Part shown: in pieces, positions 35,055 to 42,826 of the stretch
How the letters are laid out: every line of letters starts with the position of its first letter
How positions within the stretch are numbered: position 1 is the stretch's first letter
Assembly (NCBI RefSeq): GCF_001426545.1
Contig: NZ_LMEZ01000005.1
Location: 125,137-189,136 of the forward strand
Source: Mycobacterium sp. Root135
Lineage (GTDB): Bacteria > Actinomycetota > Actinomycetes > Mycobacteriales > Mycobacteriaceae
Direction: 5' to 3'
DNA: 64,000 bases
Notes under the pieces: model-generated
Told to the model about the DNA's origin: nothing
The model's database searches: none
What the model saw: only the letters and a program-made list of their open reading frames with translations
Position numbers and translations under genes: made by a program

Positions 35055-36025
35055 GACGGCTCCTCGGTTCCGAACAGGCCGCTTCGGAAGACGATGAGCA
35101 ACCCGATGGACAGCGTGATCACCAGCAGGATCAGCGACATCGCCGCTGCCGCGGGAAAGTTGTAGTTGCTGAACGCGAACGCGTAACCCAGCTGGGTCGG
35201 CGTCCACTGGTCAGGCAACGCGTTGCCCGCCACCTGGTCGAGCAACTGAGGCTCGAGGAACAGCTGGAAGCCGTAGGCCAGGTTCATCAGGGCGGCGTAG
35301 CCGAGCCACGGCCGGATGATTGGGAGCTTCACGTACCAGGCGAGCTGCCAGGCGTTGGCGCCGTCGAGGCTCGCTGCCTCCAACACTTCATCGGAGATGC
35401 CGTTGAGACCACCGTTGACCACGATGATCCACGAGCCGACACCCTGGAAGAACATCATCGCGGCGAGGATGAACGGCAGGTGGCTTGGCGTGGCCACCGC
35501 CTGCTTGATGGTTTCGATGCCCAGTACGCGCCAGATGCCTTCGATGGGCGATTGGCTTGGGTTGAGCAGGTACACCCACAGCACCAGGTTGGCGACCCCG
35601 GCCAGCGCCCCGGGGATGTAGTAGACGAACCGCATCGTGGCTCCGAAGCGGCCCGGGCTTGCGTGCACCAGCAGTGCGAGACCGACGATGCCGATCATCA
35701 TGATCGGCAACCACACCAGCAGGGTGGCAAAGACATTCGTGAACGTGTCGACGAAGCGGAAGTCGGTAACGACGGTTCGGAAGCTCTCGACGCTGCCGAA
35801 CTCCGACCGCGGGCGCAGCGGGGTGGTCGGCGTCTCGAGTGCCGTCACCAGCGCATAGCAGACGGGGATGACGCCACCGATCATGAGCAACGCGAGGTAC
35901 GGGCTGATCAGCAGCCACGCGCCTCGGGTCTCGCTCGACCGCCGCCTTCGCGTGCGCGGCGGTCGACGCGAGGGAGCCGCGACCGGAACGCCCACGACGG
36001 GCGCGTCGGTTAGCCCGTTCGTCAT
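35051..36025 (-). CDS. Carbohydrate ABC transporter permease (MalF family), second system
   Basis: A 324-residue membrane protein. It begins with an Arg-rich cytosolic tail and has about six spans. The coupling region is LEAASLDGANAWQLAWYVKL. The ATG at 36025 lies 37 bases after the binding-protein stop. The operon runs: binding protein, MalF type, MalG type, aldo/keto reductase, dehydratase, lactonase. Confidence 0.92.
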   Translation of the reverse strand: MTNGLTDAPVVGVPVAAPSRRPPRTRRRRSSETRGAWLLISPYLALLMIGGVIPVCYALVTALETPTTPLRPRSEFGSVESFRTVVTDFRFVDTFTNVFATLLVWLPIMMIGIVGLALLVHASPGRFGATMRFVYYIPGALAGVANLVLWVYLLNPSQSPIEGIWRVLGIETIKQAVATPSHLPFILAAMMFFQGVGSWIIVVNGGLNGISDEVLEAASLDGANAWQLAWYVKLPIIRPWLGYAALMNLAYGFQLFLEPQLLDQVAGNALPDQWTPTQLGYAFAFSNYNFPAAAAMSLILLVITLSIGLLIVFRSGLFGTEEPS

Positions 36026-36062
36026 TCGGGTCTCCTAGATTCGATGGGGATGGCTGGACCGG

Positions 36063-37391
36063 TCAGTTGACCGTGTAGCCCATTGCCTTTGCCTGGTTGA
36101 GCAATTCGCTCTCGAAGGCGCTCCAGCCGTCGTCGATGCTCTTGCCGTCCACCAGCGCGGGTGCCAGCGTCTCGGTCCACACACTGCCGGTGTTGTAGAG
36201 CATGTAGGAGTGGTTCGGCTGGACGAACTGGATGGCGGCCTTCATCGCGGCGAACGTCGTGTCGTTGTCGGCGAAGTAGTTTTCGCGAGACTGCTTGCGA
36301 ATCCACGCGTCTCGGACGGGTCCGTATGCGGGGAGGCCAGTGGACAGTTCGACTTGCCACGCCGGATCGGTCGCCACGAAGCGGGCGAAGGTCAGGGTGT
36401 TCTCGAGTTGCTTGCCGCTGATGTGGTTGGACACACCCCACAGGCCGCCGCCCTCGTCACCGGTGGCCGGTTTGGTCTCGCCCTGCCAGATGCGTGGTTG
36501 GGCGGCGGTCATCTCGCCGGCCGGAATCTTCCACGTCTGGTTGAACAGGTAGTCGCCCCACCACGCCGCCCCTGGGCTCATCACCAAGTTGGCGCCCACC
36601 TTGGCGGCGTCGGCGTCGAAGATGCCCAACGGAGACAACGCCTTTCCCTTGACCATCGTGGACAAGAGGTCCTTGGCGCGCTGGCACTTTGGATCGGACA
36701 GGTCGATGTGTGCCACGGTTTCGGAGACGCGCTGGTTGGTCGGGCAGCCGGAGGCCCATAGGTATCGGTCGGGCGCGTAGGCGTCGCCGGTGAAACCGCT
36801 TATCTTGCCGGGGTGCTCCTGGGCGATCTTGACCCCCAGGGTGGCGTACTCCTCCCAGGTGTTCGGGACGGTGTAGCCGTTCTCGTCGAAGAATTTCTTG
36901 TTGTACCAGAACACATCCGGCGCGGCGTCGTTGCGCAGGCAGCGCACTCGACCGTCGACGTTGCACGGTTCGTTGACGGCTCCGTCGTAGCCCTTGATCA
37001 CGTCGGGCGCGAGGTCGGTGAGGTCGGCCGCGTAGTTGATCTGCGCGCCGGTGGCCCAGGCGATGTCGTCGTTGGACGGGAAGAAGATGGCGTCCGGCCA
37101 CCCCTTGCCCGCCTGGTTGAACTGCGCGAACTGCTGCTGCAGCGTCTTTCCGCCGACCGTGCCGTCGATCTGGTTGACCGTGACGTCGATCTCGGGATGT
37201 GCCTTCTTGAAGGCCTCCGCGGCCGGAACGCGGGGCGGGTCTACCCACACGGTGATGGCTCCACCGGAATCGGTGGGTGCCGCCGCCCCGCCTCCGGTGT
37301 CGTTGCCACACGCGGCGACCAACAACATGGCCGCCGCCGCGACGATCCCGGCGGCGAACTTCTTGCCCGAACGGGCACTCCTCGACTTCAT
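36063..37391 (-). CDS. Carbohydrate-binding lipoprotein, second ABC system
   Basis: A 442-residue family 1 extracellular solute-binding protein. The signal sequence has the charged MKSRSARSGKK, a hydrophobic core and the lipobox LVAAC (Cys28). The mature part opens GGAITVWVDPPRVPAAEAF. The ATG at 37391 has AAGGAG upstream, so the longer frame to 37508 was rejected; that extension would also cover the operators. It is first in a six-gene transport and catabolic operon controlled by LacI-type sites. The likely cargo is L-fucose, a fucoside or a related sugar, from pathway context. Confidence 0.92.
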   Translation of the reverse strand: MKSRSARSGKKFAAGIVAAAAMLLVAACGNDTGGGAAAPTDSGGAITVWVDPPRVPAAEAFKKAHPEIDVTVNQIDGTVGGKTLQQQFAQFNQAGKGWPDAIFFPSNDDIAWATGAQINYAADLTDLAPDVIKGYDGAVNEPCNVDGRVRCLRNDAAPDVFWYNKKFFDENGYTVPNTWEEYATLGVKIAQEHPGKISGFTGDAYAPDRYLWASGCPTNQRVSETVAHIDLSDPKCQRAKDLLSTMVKGKALSPLGIFDADAAKVGANLVMSPGAAWWGDYLFNQTWKIPAGEMTAAQPRIWQGETKPATGDEGGGLWGVSNHISGKQLENTLTFARFVATDPAWQVELSTGLPAYGPVRDAWIRKQSRENYFADNDTTFAAMKAAIQFVQPNHSYMLYNTGSVWTETLAPALVDGKSIDDGWSAFESELLNQAKAMGYTVN

Positions 37392-37450
37392 CAAGAAACT
37401 CCTTGGGATTGTCGTGAATGTGCGGCGTGAGGATGACAGGCGCCGCGGCT

Positions 37451-37496
37451 GCTCAAACGTTAGACCACTTTCGCGGCGGTGGTCAATCGTTTGAGC
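37451..37496. promoter_or_regulatory. Long LacI-type inverted repeat at the transport-operon promoter
   Basis: Two 18-bp arms, GCTCAAACGTTAGACCAC (37451-37468) and GTGGTCAATCGTTTGAGC (37479-37496), are separated by 10 bases and differ at two positions only. The 11-mer CAATCGTTTGA of the right arm (37484-37494) recurs upstream of lacI at 38772-38782. This is a probable operator for the LacI protein at 37664. Confidence 0.65.
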
Positions 37497-37549
37497 AAAA
37501 CGGTTCACCGCGGACTGACGATCGCCACACTCGGCGGCGACCCACTCTC

Positions 37550-37608
37550 GAAGTCCCTATCGCCGGCGATATCACCGCTCGAGTGATATCGCCGGTGATA
37601 GAGACTTC
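37550..37608. repeat. Near-perfect inverted repeat with 26-bp arms and 7-base loop
   Basis: The left arm (37550-37575) begins GAAGTCCCTATCGCCGG. The right arm (37583-37608) reads back as GAAGTCTCTATCACCGG and on. The arms differ at two of 26 positions. The left arm contains the perfect palindrome TATCGCCGGCGATA and the right arm a near copy, TATCGCCGGTGATA. It lies between the end of lacI and the promoter of the transport operon. It may be a strong terminator for lacI or a tandem binding site. Confidence 0.75.
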
Positions 37609-37663
37609 TAGGACGGGTGGTGCCCGACCCCTGGGGTTGAGCCGTCGACGCCGCGGACCGGCA

Positions 37664-38737
37664 CTACCCCCGAGTGAACGGTGCCGACGACTGCCTGATG
37701 ACGAGCTCGGGAGCCGGGTCGGTGATGACCTCGTCGACGGAGACGCCCGTTTCGATCCGGGCGATCACGGCGTGGACGGCCGTGCGGCCCATCGCATAGA
37801 ACTGCATCTTGACCGCGGTCAGCGGCGGCCACGTGTTCTCCGCAGTCCACGAATCGTGGACACTGACCACCGAAAGATCCTTTGGAACACGGACATTCAT
37901 GTCCCTGGCGCCGGCAAGCAGGCCCACCGCGGCGTTGACGTTGGAGACGACCACGGCGCTCGGCGGCTGATCGTGGGACATCAGACATTCGAGCGCAGCG
38001 CGCCCGTTCGCCGGTGCATATCCCAATCGCGTCTCATAGCCCTGCGGCACCGAGAGGCCCGCATCCGCCATCGCCGCGTAGTACCCGACCCTCCGGCGCT
38101 TGGCGGTGAACGAGCGCGGAAGGCCGTTGGCGAGCGCGATGCGTTCGTGGCCCAGTTCGAGAAGGTGCTCGGTCGCGATCCGCGCGCCGGTCTCGTCGTC
38201 CAGCACCACCGAGCCGGGGTGACCGCGGTACGCCGAGTTGATCAGCACGATGGGCGCTCCGGATTCGAGCAGACTGCCGAGGCCAGCCGTCGGCACGCTG
38301 TCGCCGACCTGCACCACCATGCCGTCCACCCGGTTCTCGCCGATGAGTCGGCCGATCACCTCGCCGCCGGGGCGGACGTCGTCGGCGCGGCCCAGCAACA
38401 GCGTGTAACCGCGCGCGGCCGCCTCGTCCTCGCCGCCGTGCATGAGCTCGGTGAACAGGGCGTTGGTCAGATCCGGCACCACCAGACCGATGACTTGGGT
38501 TCGAGCGGACTTCAGAGCCCGGCCCGCGAAGTTCGGCCGGTAGTGCAATTCGCCGGCCGCTTCGACGATCCGCTGCCTGGTGGCCTCGCTGACGCGCGCC
38601 GACGGCGCATTGGACAGCACCCGGGAGACGGCCGAGATCGACACGCCCGCCTTGGCCGCAACGTCTCCGAGCGTGGCCGCGTTGCGCTGCCTGGCGTCGG
38701 CTGGCCGCGCGACGGGACCGTTCTGCTCCCCTGACAT
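37664..38737 (-). CDS. LacI family transcriptional regulator
   Basis: 357 residues. An N-terminal LacI helix-turn-helix (TLGDVAAKAGVSISAVSRVL, then SEATRQRIVEAAGELHYRPN) is followed by a periplasmic-binding-protein-like sensor domain (VIGLVVPDLTNALFTELMHG onward). The ATG at 38737 has a GGGGGA site. It lies between the transport/catabolic operon (same strand, downstream) and a divergent ATPase-dehydrogenase operon. The shared CAATCGTTTGA element at 37484 and 38772 suggests it controls both and itself, with the sugar as inducer. Confidence 0.92.
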   Translation of the reverse strand: MSGEQNGPVARPADARQRNAATLGDVAAKAGVSISAVSRVLSNAPSARVSEATRQRIVEAAGELHYRPNFAGRALKSARTQVIGLVVPDLTNALFTELMHGGEDEAAARGYTLLLGRADDVRPGGEVIGRLIGENRVDGMVVQVGDSVPTAGLGSLLESGAPIVLINSAYRGHPGSVVLDDETGARIATEHLLELGHERIALANGLPRSFTAKRRRVGYYAAMADAGLSVPQGYETRLGYAPANGRAALECLMSHDQPPSAVVVSNVNAAVGLLAGARDMNVRVPKDLSVVSVHDSWTAENTWPPLTAVKMQFYAMGRTAVHAVIARIETGVSVDEVITDPAPELVIRQSSAPFTRG

Positions 38738-38770
38738 CGTCCCCCGTTTCGTCCGGCCCTTGACACGTGC

Positions 38771-38795
38771 GCAATCGTTTGATCAATATTAGACC
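38771..38795. promoter_or_regulatory. LacI-type operator in the divergent lacI/ATPase promoter
   Basis: The stretch GCAATCGTTTGATCAATATT, continuing AGACC, shares CAATCGTTTGA with the site at 37484. TTGATCAA forms the dyad centre. It is placed to control both the lacI gene and the divergent ATPase operon. Confidence 0.6.
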
Positions 38796-38903
38796 GAGTG
38801 ACGCGGACCACTGCAACCCGCCCACCCCTGTCAGCAACCCCAGCAATGGCGTGGTTCGGCTTGTCCAGCGAGACAACTCATTCCACAATCCACGCCGAAT
38901 CAT

Positions 38904-38921
38904 CCGGCACGTGTCTGCCGG
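38904..38921 (+). repeat. CCGGCA/TGCCGG hairpin in the ATPase leader
   Basis: Six-bp arms with a six-base loop, immediately before the GAAGGGAC ribosome site of the ATPase gene. A small leader stem; its function is not evident. Confidence 0.3.
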
Positions 38922-38936
38922 TGAAGGGACGTCGTC

Positions 38937-40019
38937 ATGGCTTCCGTGACCTATCAACACGCCGAACGCACCTACCCGGGCGCCGAACACCCGGCGGTCC
39001 GCGATCTGAACATCGACATCGGAGACGGTGAGTTCATGGTGTTCGTGGGCCCGTCGGGCTGCGGCAAGTCGACGTCGCTGCGGATGCTCGCCGGACTGGA
39101 GGACGTAACCGGCGGGGACATCCTCATCGGGGATCGCTCGGTCGCCCACGTGCCGCCGAAGGACCGCGACATCGCGATGGTGTTCCAGAACTACGCGCTC
39201 TACCCGCACATGACCGTCGCGGACAACATGGCATTCGCGTTGAAGGTCGCCGGAGTGGGCAAGGCCGAACGCATCGCCCGCGTCAACGAAGCGGCCGACC
39301 TGCTGGACCTCCGCGACTACCTCGAGCGCAAGCCCAAGGCCCTCTCCGGTGGGCAACGCCAGCGGGTGGCGATGGGACGCGCGATCGTCCGGCAGCCGCA
39401 GGTGTTCTGCATGGACGAGCCGCTCTCCAATCTCGATGCCAAGCTGCGGGTTTCGACCCGCACCCAGATCGCGGCCCTGCAGCAGCGACTCGGCGTCACC
39501 ACCGTCTACGTCACCCACGACCAGGTCGAGGCGATGACCATGGGTGACCGTGTCGCCGTCCTCAAGGACGGCGTCCTGCAGCAGGTCGACACCCCGCTTG
39601 CGCTGTACCGGTCGCCCGCGAACTTGTTCGTCGCCGGCTTCATCGGATCGCCCGCGATGAACCTGCTCGACGCCGAGATCCACGACGGTCACGCGATCGT
39701 CGGCGGACATCGGATGCCGGTGGACCGGGCGGCGTTGGCGAAGGCGACCGGCGCGGTCACCATCGGCGTCCGGCCGGAGTCATTCCGGGTCGTCGACGCC
39801 GGGCAGGAGGGCATCCCGGTGACGGTCACGCTGGTCGAGGAACTCGGTGCCGACGCCTACGTATACGGCACGTCCGGCGTCGAGGGGACGCCCAGCAGCA
39901 TAGTCATTCGCGTCCCCGGCCAAATCAACCACGCCAAGGGCTCGACGATCAGGGTCACCACCGATTCGGCCGCCGTCCACCTGTTCGACACCACCACGGG
40001 AATCCGTCTGAGCGCGTGA
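38937..40019 (+). CDS. Carbohydrate ABC transporter ATP-binding protein (MsmK/UgpC type), second system
   Basis: 360 residues. Walker A GPSGCGKSTSLRMLAG, Q-loop FQNYALYPHMTV, signature LSGGQRQRVAMGRA, Walker B MDEPLSNLDAK and the His in YVTHDQVEA are followed by a MalK-type C-terminal domain ending HLFDTTTGIRLSA. It closely resembles the ATPase at 7455. It is divergent from lacI, which separates it from its permeases, and is followed by two dehydrogenase genes. It most likely powers the 34155-37391 importer. Confidence 0.93.
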   Translation: MASVTYQHAERTYPGAEHPAVRDLNIDIGDGEFMVFVGPSGCGKSTSLRMLAGLEDVTGGDILIGDRSVAHVPPKDRDIAMVFQNYALYPHMTVADNMAFALKVAGVGKAERIARVNEAADLLDLRDYLERKPKALSGGQRQRVAMGRAIVRQPQVFCMDEPLSNLDAKLRVSTRTQIAALQQRLGVTTVYVTHDQVEAMTMGDRVAVLKDGVLQQVDTPLALYRSPANLFVAGFIGSPAMNLLDAEIHDGHAIVGGHRMPVDRAALAKATGAVTIGVRPESFRVVDAGQEGIPVTVTLVEELGADAYVYGTSGVEGTPSSIVIRVPGQINHAKGSTIRVTTDSAAVHLFDTTTGIRLSA

Positions 40020-40033
40020 CGGATTCAGCGACA

Positions 40034-40048
40034 GCCTCGACTCGAGGC
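40034..40048. repeat. 15-bp palindrome GCCTCGACTCGAGGC between ATPase and dehydrogenase
   Basis: It lies in the 43-bp gap, just before the AAAGGAG ribosome site of the dehydrogenase. It could act as an internal operator or an mRNA stem with a 5-base loop. Function unknown. Confidence 0.35.
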
Positions 40049-40062
40049 GAAAGGAGTGTCCC

Positions 40063-41094
40063 GTGCTGACCGCGAACTACGTGGGCGCAAGGAACATCGA
40101 GATTCACCACCGCGATCCCGAACCGCTGAAGGACGGTCAGGTCCGGATCGAAGTCGCCTATGCCGGAATCTGCGGCACCGATCTCCACATCTTCCACGGC
40201 CACATGGACTCCCGCGTGCAGACTCCGGCCGTCATCGGCCACGAGATGAGCGGACGGATAGCCGAGATCGCTGACGGCGTCACCGGTTGGAGGGTGGGAG
40301 ACCCCGTCACCGTCATGCCGCTGCGCTGGGACGGCACCTGTCCCGGTTGCCTCGCCGGCCATCAGCACATCTGCCAGAATCTCGACTTCGTCGGGATCGA
40401 CTCTCCCGGTGCACTGCAACGGTTCTGGAACGTCGACGCCGACATCCTGGTTGCGTTGCCGGAAAGCTTGCGTCTCGACCATGCGGCGCTCGTCGAACCC
40501 GTGGCGGTGGCCGTCCACGACGTTCGCCGCGGGGAGGTGGCTGCCGGCGATCACGTGGTGGTCCTCGGCGGTGGCCCGATCGGGGTCTTGATTGCCACCG
40601 TCGCGCGCCACGCCGGAGCCAAGGTGGCGGTCGTCGAGCTCGACGAGGGCCGCCGCGCGGCCATCGCCAAGCTGGGGTTCGAGGTGCTTGATCCCACCGA
40701 CACCGACCAGGTCGAGTGGGTGACCGCGTGGACCTCCGGGGCCGGCGCCGACATCGCCTTCGAGGTGTCGGGAGCGGCCTCGGCGATGCTCGCGGCGACC
40801 GACCTGGTGAAGGTGCGCGGCACGGTCGTCGTCGTCGCGATCCACCCGCAGCCGCGCCCAGTCAACCTGCAGCGCGTGTTCTGGCGTGAGCTGCGACTGC
40901 TCGGCGCCCGGGTCTACGAGCGCACCGACTTCGAGCGCGCGATTGAACTTCTCGACGAGGGCGCCATCCCGGCCGACGCCTTGATCAGCAGCATCCGGCC
41001 GATCACCGACACCGCGGAGGCCTTCGCCGACCTGGAGGCGGGCAAGGCCATGAAGGTGCTCATCGATCTCGGCGCCGACGGAGAATCCACGTGA
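40063..41094 (+). CDS. Zinc-dependent alcohol/polyol dehydrogenase
   Basis: A 343-residue medium-chain dehydrogenase. Catalytic zinc ligands lie in YAGICGTDLHIFHGH and VIGHEMSGRI; the structural zinc loop is reduced to CPGCLAGHQHIC. The NAD-binding motif is VVLGGGPIGVLIATVARHAG. It resembles sorbitol, threonine and butanediol dehydrogenases. The GTG start has AAAGGAG upstream and the stop overlaps the SDR start by 4 bases (GTGA). In this cluster it might oxidise the free sugar, a polyol or a later keto-acid; the aldo/keto reductase is an alternative for the first step. Confidence 0.87.
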   Translation: MLTANYVGARNIEIHHRDPEPLKDGQVRIEVAYAGICGTDLHIFHGHMDSRVQTPAVIGHEMSGRIAEIADGVTGWRVGDPVTVMPLRWDGTCPGCLAGHQHICQNLDFVGIDSPGALQRFWNVDADILVALPESLRLDHAALVEPVAVAVHDVRRGEVAAGDHVVVLGGGPIGVLIATVARHAGAKVAVVELDEGRRAAIAKLGFEVLDPTDTDQVEWVTAWTSGAGADIAFEVSGAASAMLAATDLVKVRGTVVVVAIHPQPRPVNLQRVFWRELRLLGARVYERTDFERAIELLDEGAIPADALISSIRPITDTAEAFADLEAGKAMKVLIDLGADGEST

Positions 41095-41852
41095 CCGGCT
41101 CCCCGTTCGACCTCTCCGGCAGGACCGCGGTCGTCACGGGAGCCAAGCGGGGCATCGGCCTGGCGATCGCCGAGGCGCTGGCCAACGCGGGCGCCGACAT
41201 CATCGGCGTCAGTGCCACTTTGGAGCTCGACGGCAGCGTCGTCCAGAGCCGCGTGGAGGCCGCCGGCCGCGAGTTCACCGCCTACCAGGTGGACTTCGCG
41301 GATCGAGACGCCGTCGTCGAGCTTGGCGCCCAACTGGCGGAACGCCGAGTCGACGTCCTGGTCAACAACGCGGGGACGATCGAACGGACCCCCGCCGCCG
41401 AGCATCCCCTCGAGATGTGGGATCGCGTGCTGTCGGTGAACCTCGACAGCCAGTTCGTGCTGACCCAGGCCGTCGGGCGGTCGATGATCGCCCGCGGATA
41501 CGGGAAGGTCATCTTCACCGCCTCGCTGCTGAGCTTTCAGGGCGGGGTCAACGTACCGGGCTACGTGGCGTCCAAGTCCGCCATCGCGGGCCTGACCAAG
41601 GCGCTGGCCAACGAGTGGACCTCGCTCGGCGTCAACGTCAACGCGCTGGCACCTGGTTACATCGCGACCGACAACACCCAAGCGCTGCAGGACGATCCGG
41701 TGCGCAGCCGCTCCATCCTCGAACGAATCCCAGCCGGCCGGTGGGGTCAGGCCAGCGATCTCGGCGGCGCCGCGGTGTTCCTCGCCAGCCCGGCTTCTGA
41801 CTACGTCTCCGGAATCACGCTGCCGGTCGACGGTGGCTGGCTCGGTCGGTGA
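41091..41852 (+). CDS. Short-chain dehydrogenase (2-keto-3-deoxy-L-fuconate dehydrogenase candidate)
   Basis: 253 residues. Cofactor motif VVTGAKRGIGLAIAEALANA, NNAG in VDVLVNNAGTIE, catalytic Ser in FTASLLSFQGG and YxxxK in GYVASKSAIAGLTKAL. The closest named groups are 2-deoxy-D-gluconate 3-dehydrogenase (KduD) and 2-keto-3-deoxy-L-fuconate dehydrogenase. The latter oxidises C4 of the product of the dehydratase at 31802. Its coupling to the ATPase-ADH operon under the same LacI sites fits that role. The following pathway step, a 2,4-diketo-3-deoxy-L-fuconate hydrolase, is not seen in the window. Confidence 0.86.
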   Translation: MTGSPFDLSGRTAVVTGAKRGIGLAIAEALANAGADIIGVSATLELDGSVVQSRVEAAGREFTAYQVDFADRDAVVELGAQLAERRVDVLVNNAGTIERTPAAEHPLEMWDRVLSVNLDSQFVLTQAVGRSMIARGYGKVIFTASLLSFQGGVNVPGYVASKSAIAGLTKALANEWTSLGVNVNALAPGYIATDNTQALQDDPVRSRSILERIPAGRWGQASDLGGAAVFLASPASDYVSGITLPVDGGWLGR

Positions 41853-41864
41853 CAATCGGCGGAC

Positions 41865-42665
41865 CTACCCCCTTGTCGCCGTGTGCACTTCGAGGGCGAC
41901 CGGTTCGGTGAACCGTCCGCTCGGTTCGATCGCAAGCAAGGTGGTGGCCACCTCTTGTTCGAAGGCCGATCGCCTGTCGCCGAGCAGTCGGCGAAGTGGC
42001 AGCGAGGTTGAGTACAGATATCCGATGATCGCGTCGACCGTCCACTCTCGGGTGAACTCCTGAACCACCCTGTGCACGTTGGGAAACGGTGAGCGAGACA
42101 GTATCGACTCGTGCGACTCGTCGGAGGACGCCGGGCCAAGACTGGGGAATGCGTCGGCTGGCAGGTAGCGGGGCTGGAGGGCCTCCACGGCCCGCTGCCA
42201 TTCCGTGACCGGTCGGACGAGGCAGCTGTCGTTGGCCATCACGACACCGCCGTCGGCCTCGACCATGCCGTCGAGCGCCGAGAGGACTCGTTCACGGTCC
42301 ATCCAGTGAAACGACCGCCCCATGGTGACCAGCGTGAAGCGGCCGAACTCACCCGGCAGGTCCTCCGAACTCCCCTGCGCCCAGGACACATTCGTGACGC
42401 CCAGTTCGCGCGCACGGTTCGCGGCTTCGACGAGCATCTCGGGCTCGGGGTCCACGCCAAGCGCTTCGGTGACGTGCCGTGCGAGCGGGACCGTCAGCTG
42501 GCCGGTGCCACAGCCGAGGTCGAGCAGTCGCCCGGTGCCGTCTAGTCGGAATCGTGCGACGACGTCGGCGAAGAACGTCTCCGGATAGCCGGGGCGGTAT
42601 CGCGCGTAGTGCCAGGCGGTTCCGGCGAACAACCCGTCGCCGGAGCTGCTCGGTGAGTCCGTCAC
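41865..42665 (-). CDS. Class I SAM-dependent methyltransferase
   Basis: 266 residues. SAM-binding motif I is LLDLGCGTGQLTVPLARH, then LGVDPEPEML and FTLVTMGRSFHWMDRERVL. The GRSFHWMD pattern is typical of the Methyltransf_11 family found in actinobacteria. The GTG at 42665 has AGGAGG close upstream. The substrate is unknown. It is convergent with the SDR and divergent from the P450 operon, so it may share a regulator with the latter, but no functional link is visible. Confidence 0.85.
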   Translation of the reverse strand: MTDSPSSSGDGLFAGTAWHYARYRPGYPETFFADVVARFRLDGTGRLLDLGCGTGQLTVPLARHVTEALGVDPEPEMLVEAANRARELGVTNVSWAQGSSEDLPGEFGRFTLVTMGRSFHWMDRERVLSALDGMVEADGGVVMANDSCLVRPVTEWQRAVEALQPRYLPADAFPSLGPASSDESHESILSRSPFPNVHRVVQEFTREWTVDAIIGYLYSTSLPLRRLLGDRRSAFEQEVATTLLAIEPSGRFTEPVALEVHTATRG

Positions 42666-42745
42666 GCCCACCTCCTGTCGGTCGATCTGCTGGCGGTCTC
42701 CATGGTGCCCGAGGGCGTCCCTCCTCGCGGCACGACACTCAACCT

Positions 42746-42757
42746 TGTCGATCGACA
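42746..42757. promoter_or_regulatory. Perfect palindrome TGTCGATCGACA upstream of the P450 gene
   Basis: A 12-bp palindrome directly ahead of the proposed -35 box of the P450 gene. It is a likely operator for the TetR encoded at the end of the operon. Confidence 0.45.
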
Positions 42758-42786
42758 TTGTCAGGTGACCCAGTCATCTGTACGGT
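42758..42786 (+). promoter_or_regulatory. Probable sigma-A promoter of the P450 operon
   Basis: TTGTCA (42758-42763) and TACGGT (42781-42786) are 17 bases apart, giving a transcription start about 34 bases before the ATG at 42827. The -35 box abuts the palindrome at 42746. Confidence 0.4.
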
Positions 42787-42826
42787 GGGTTCGACTAGCC
42801 CAAAACCAATCCCGAGGACGGCCGCG

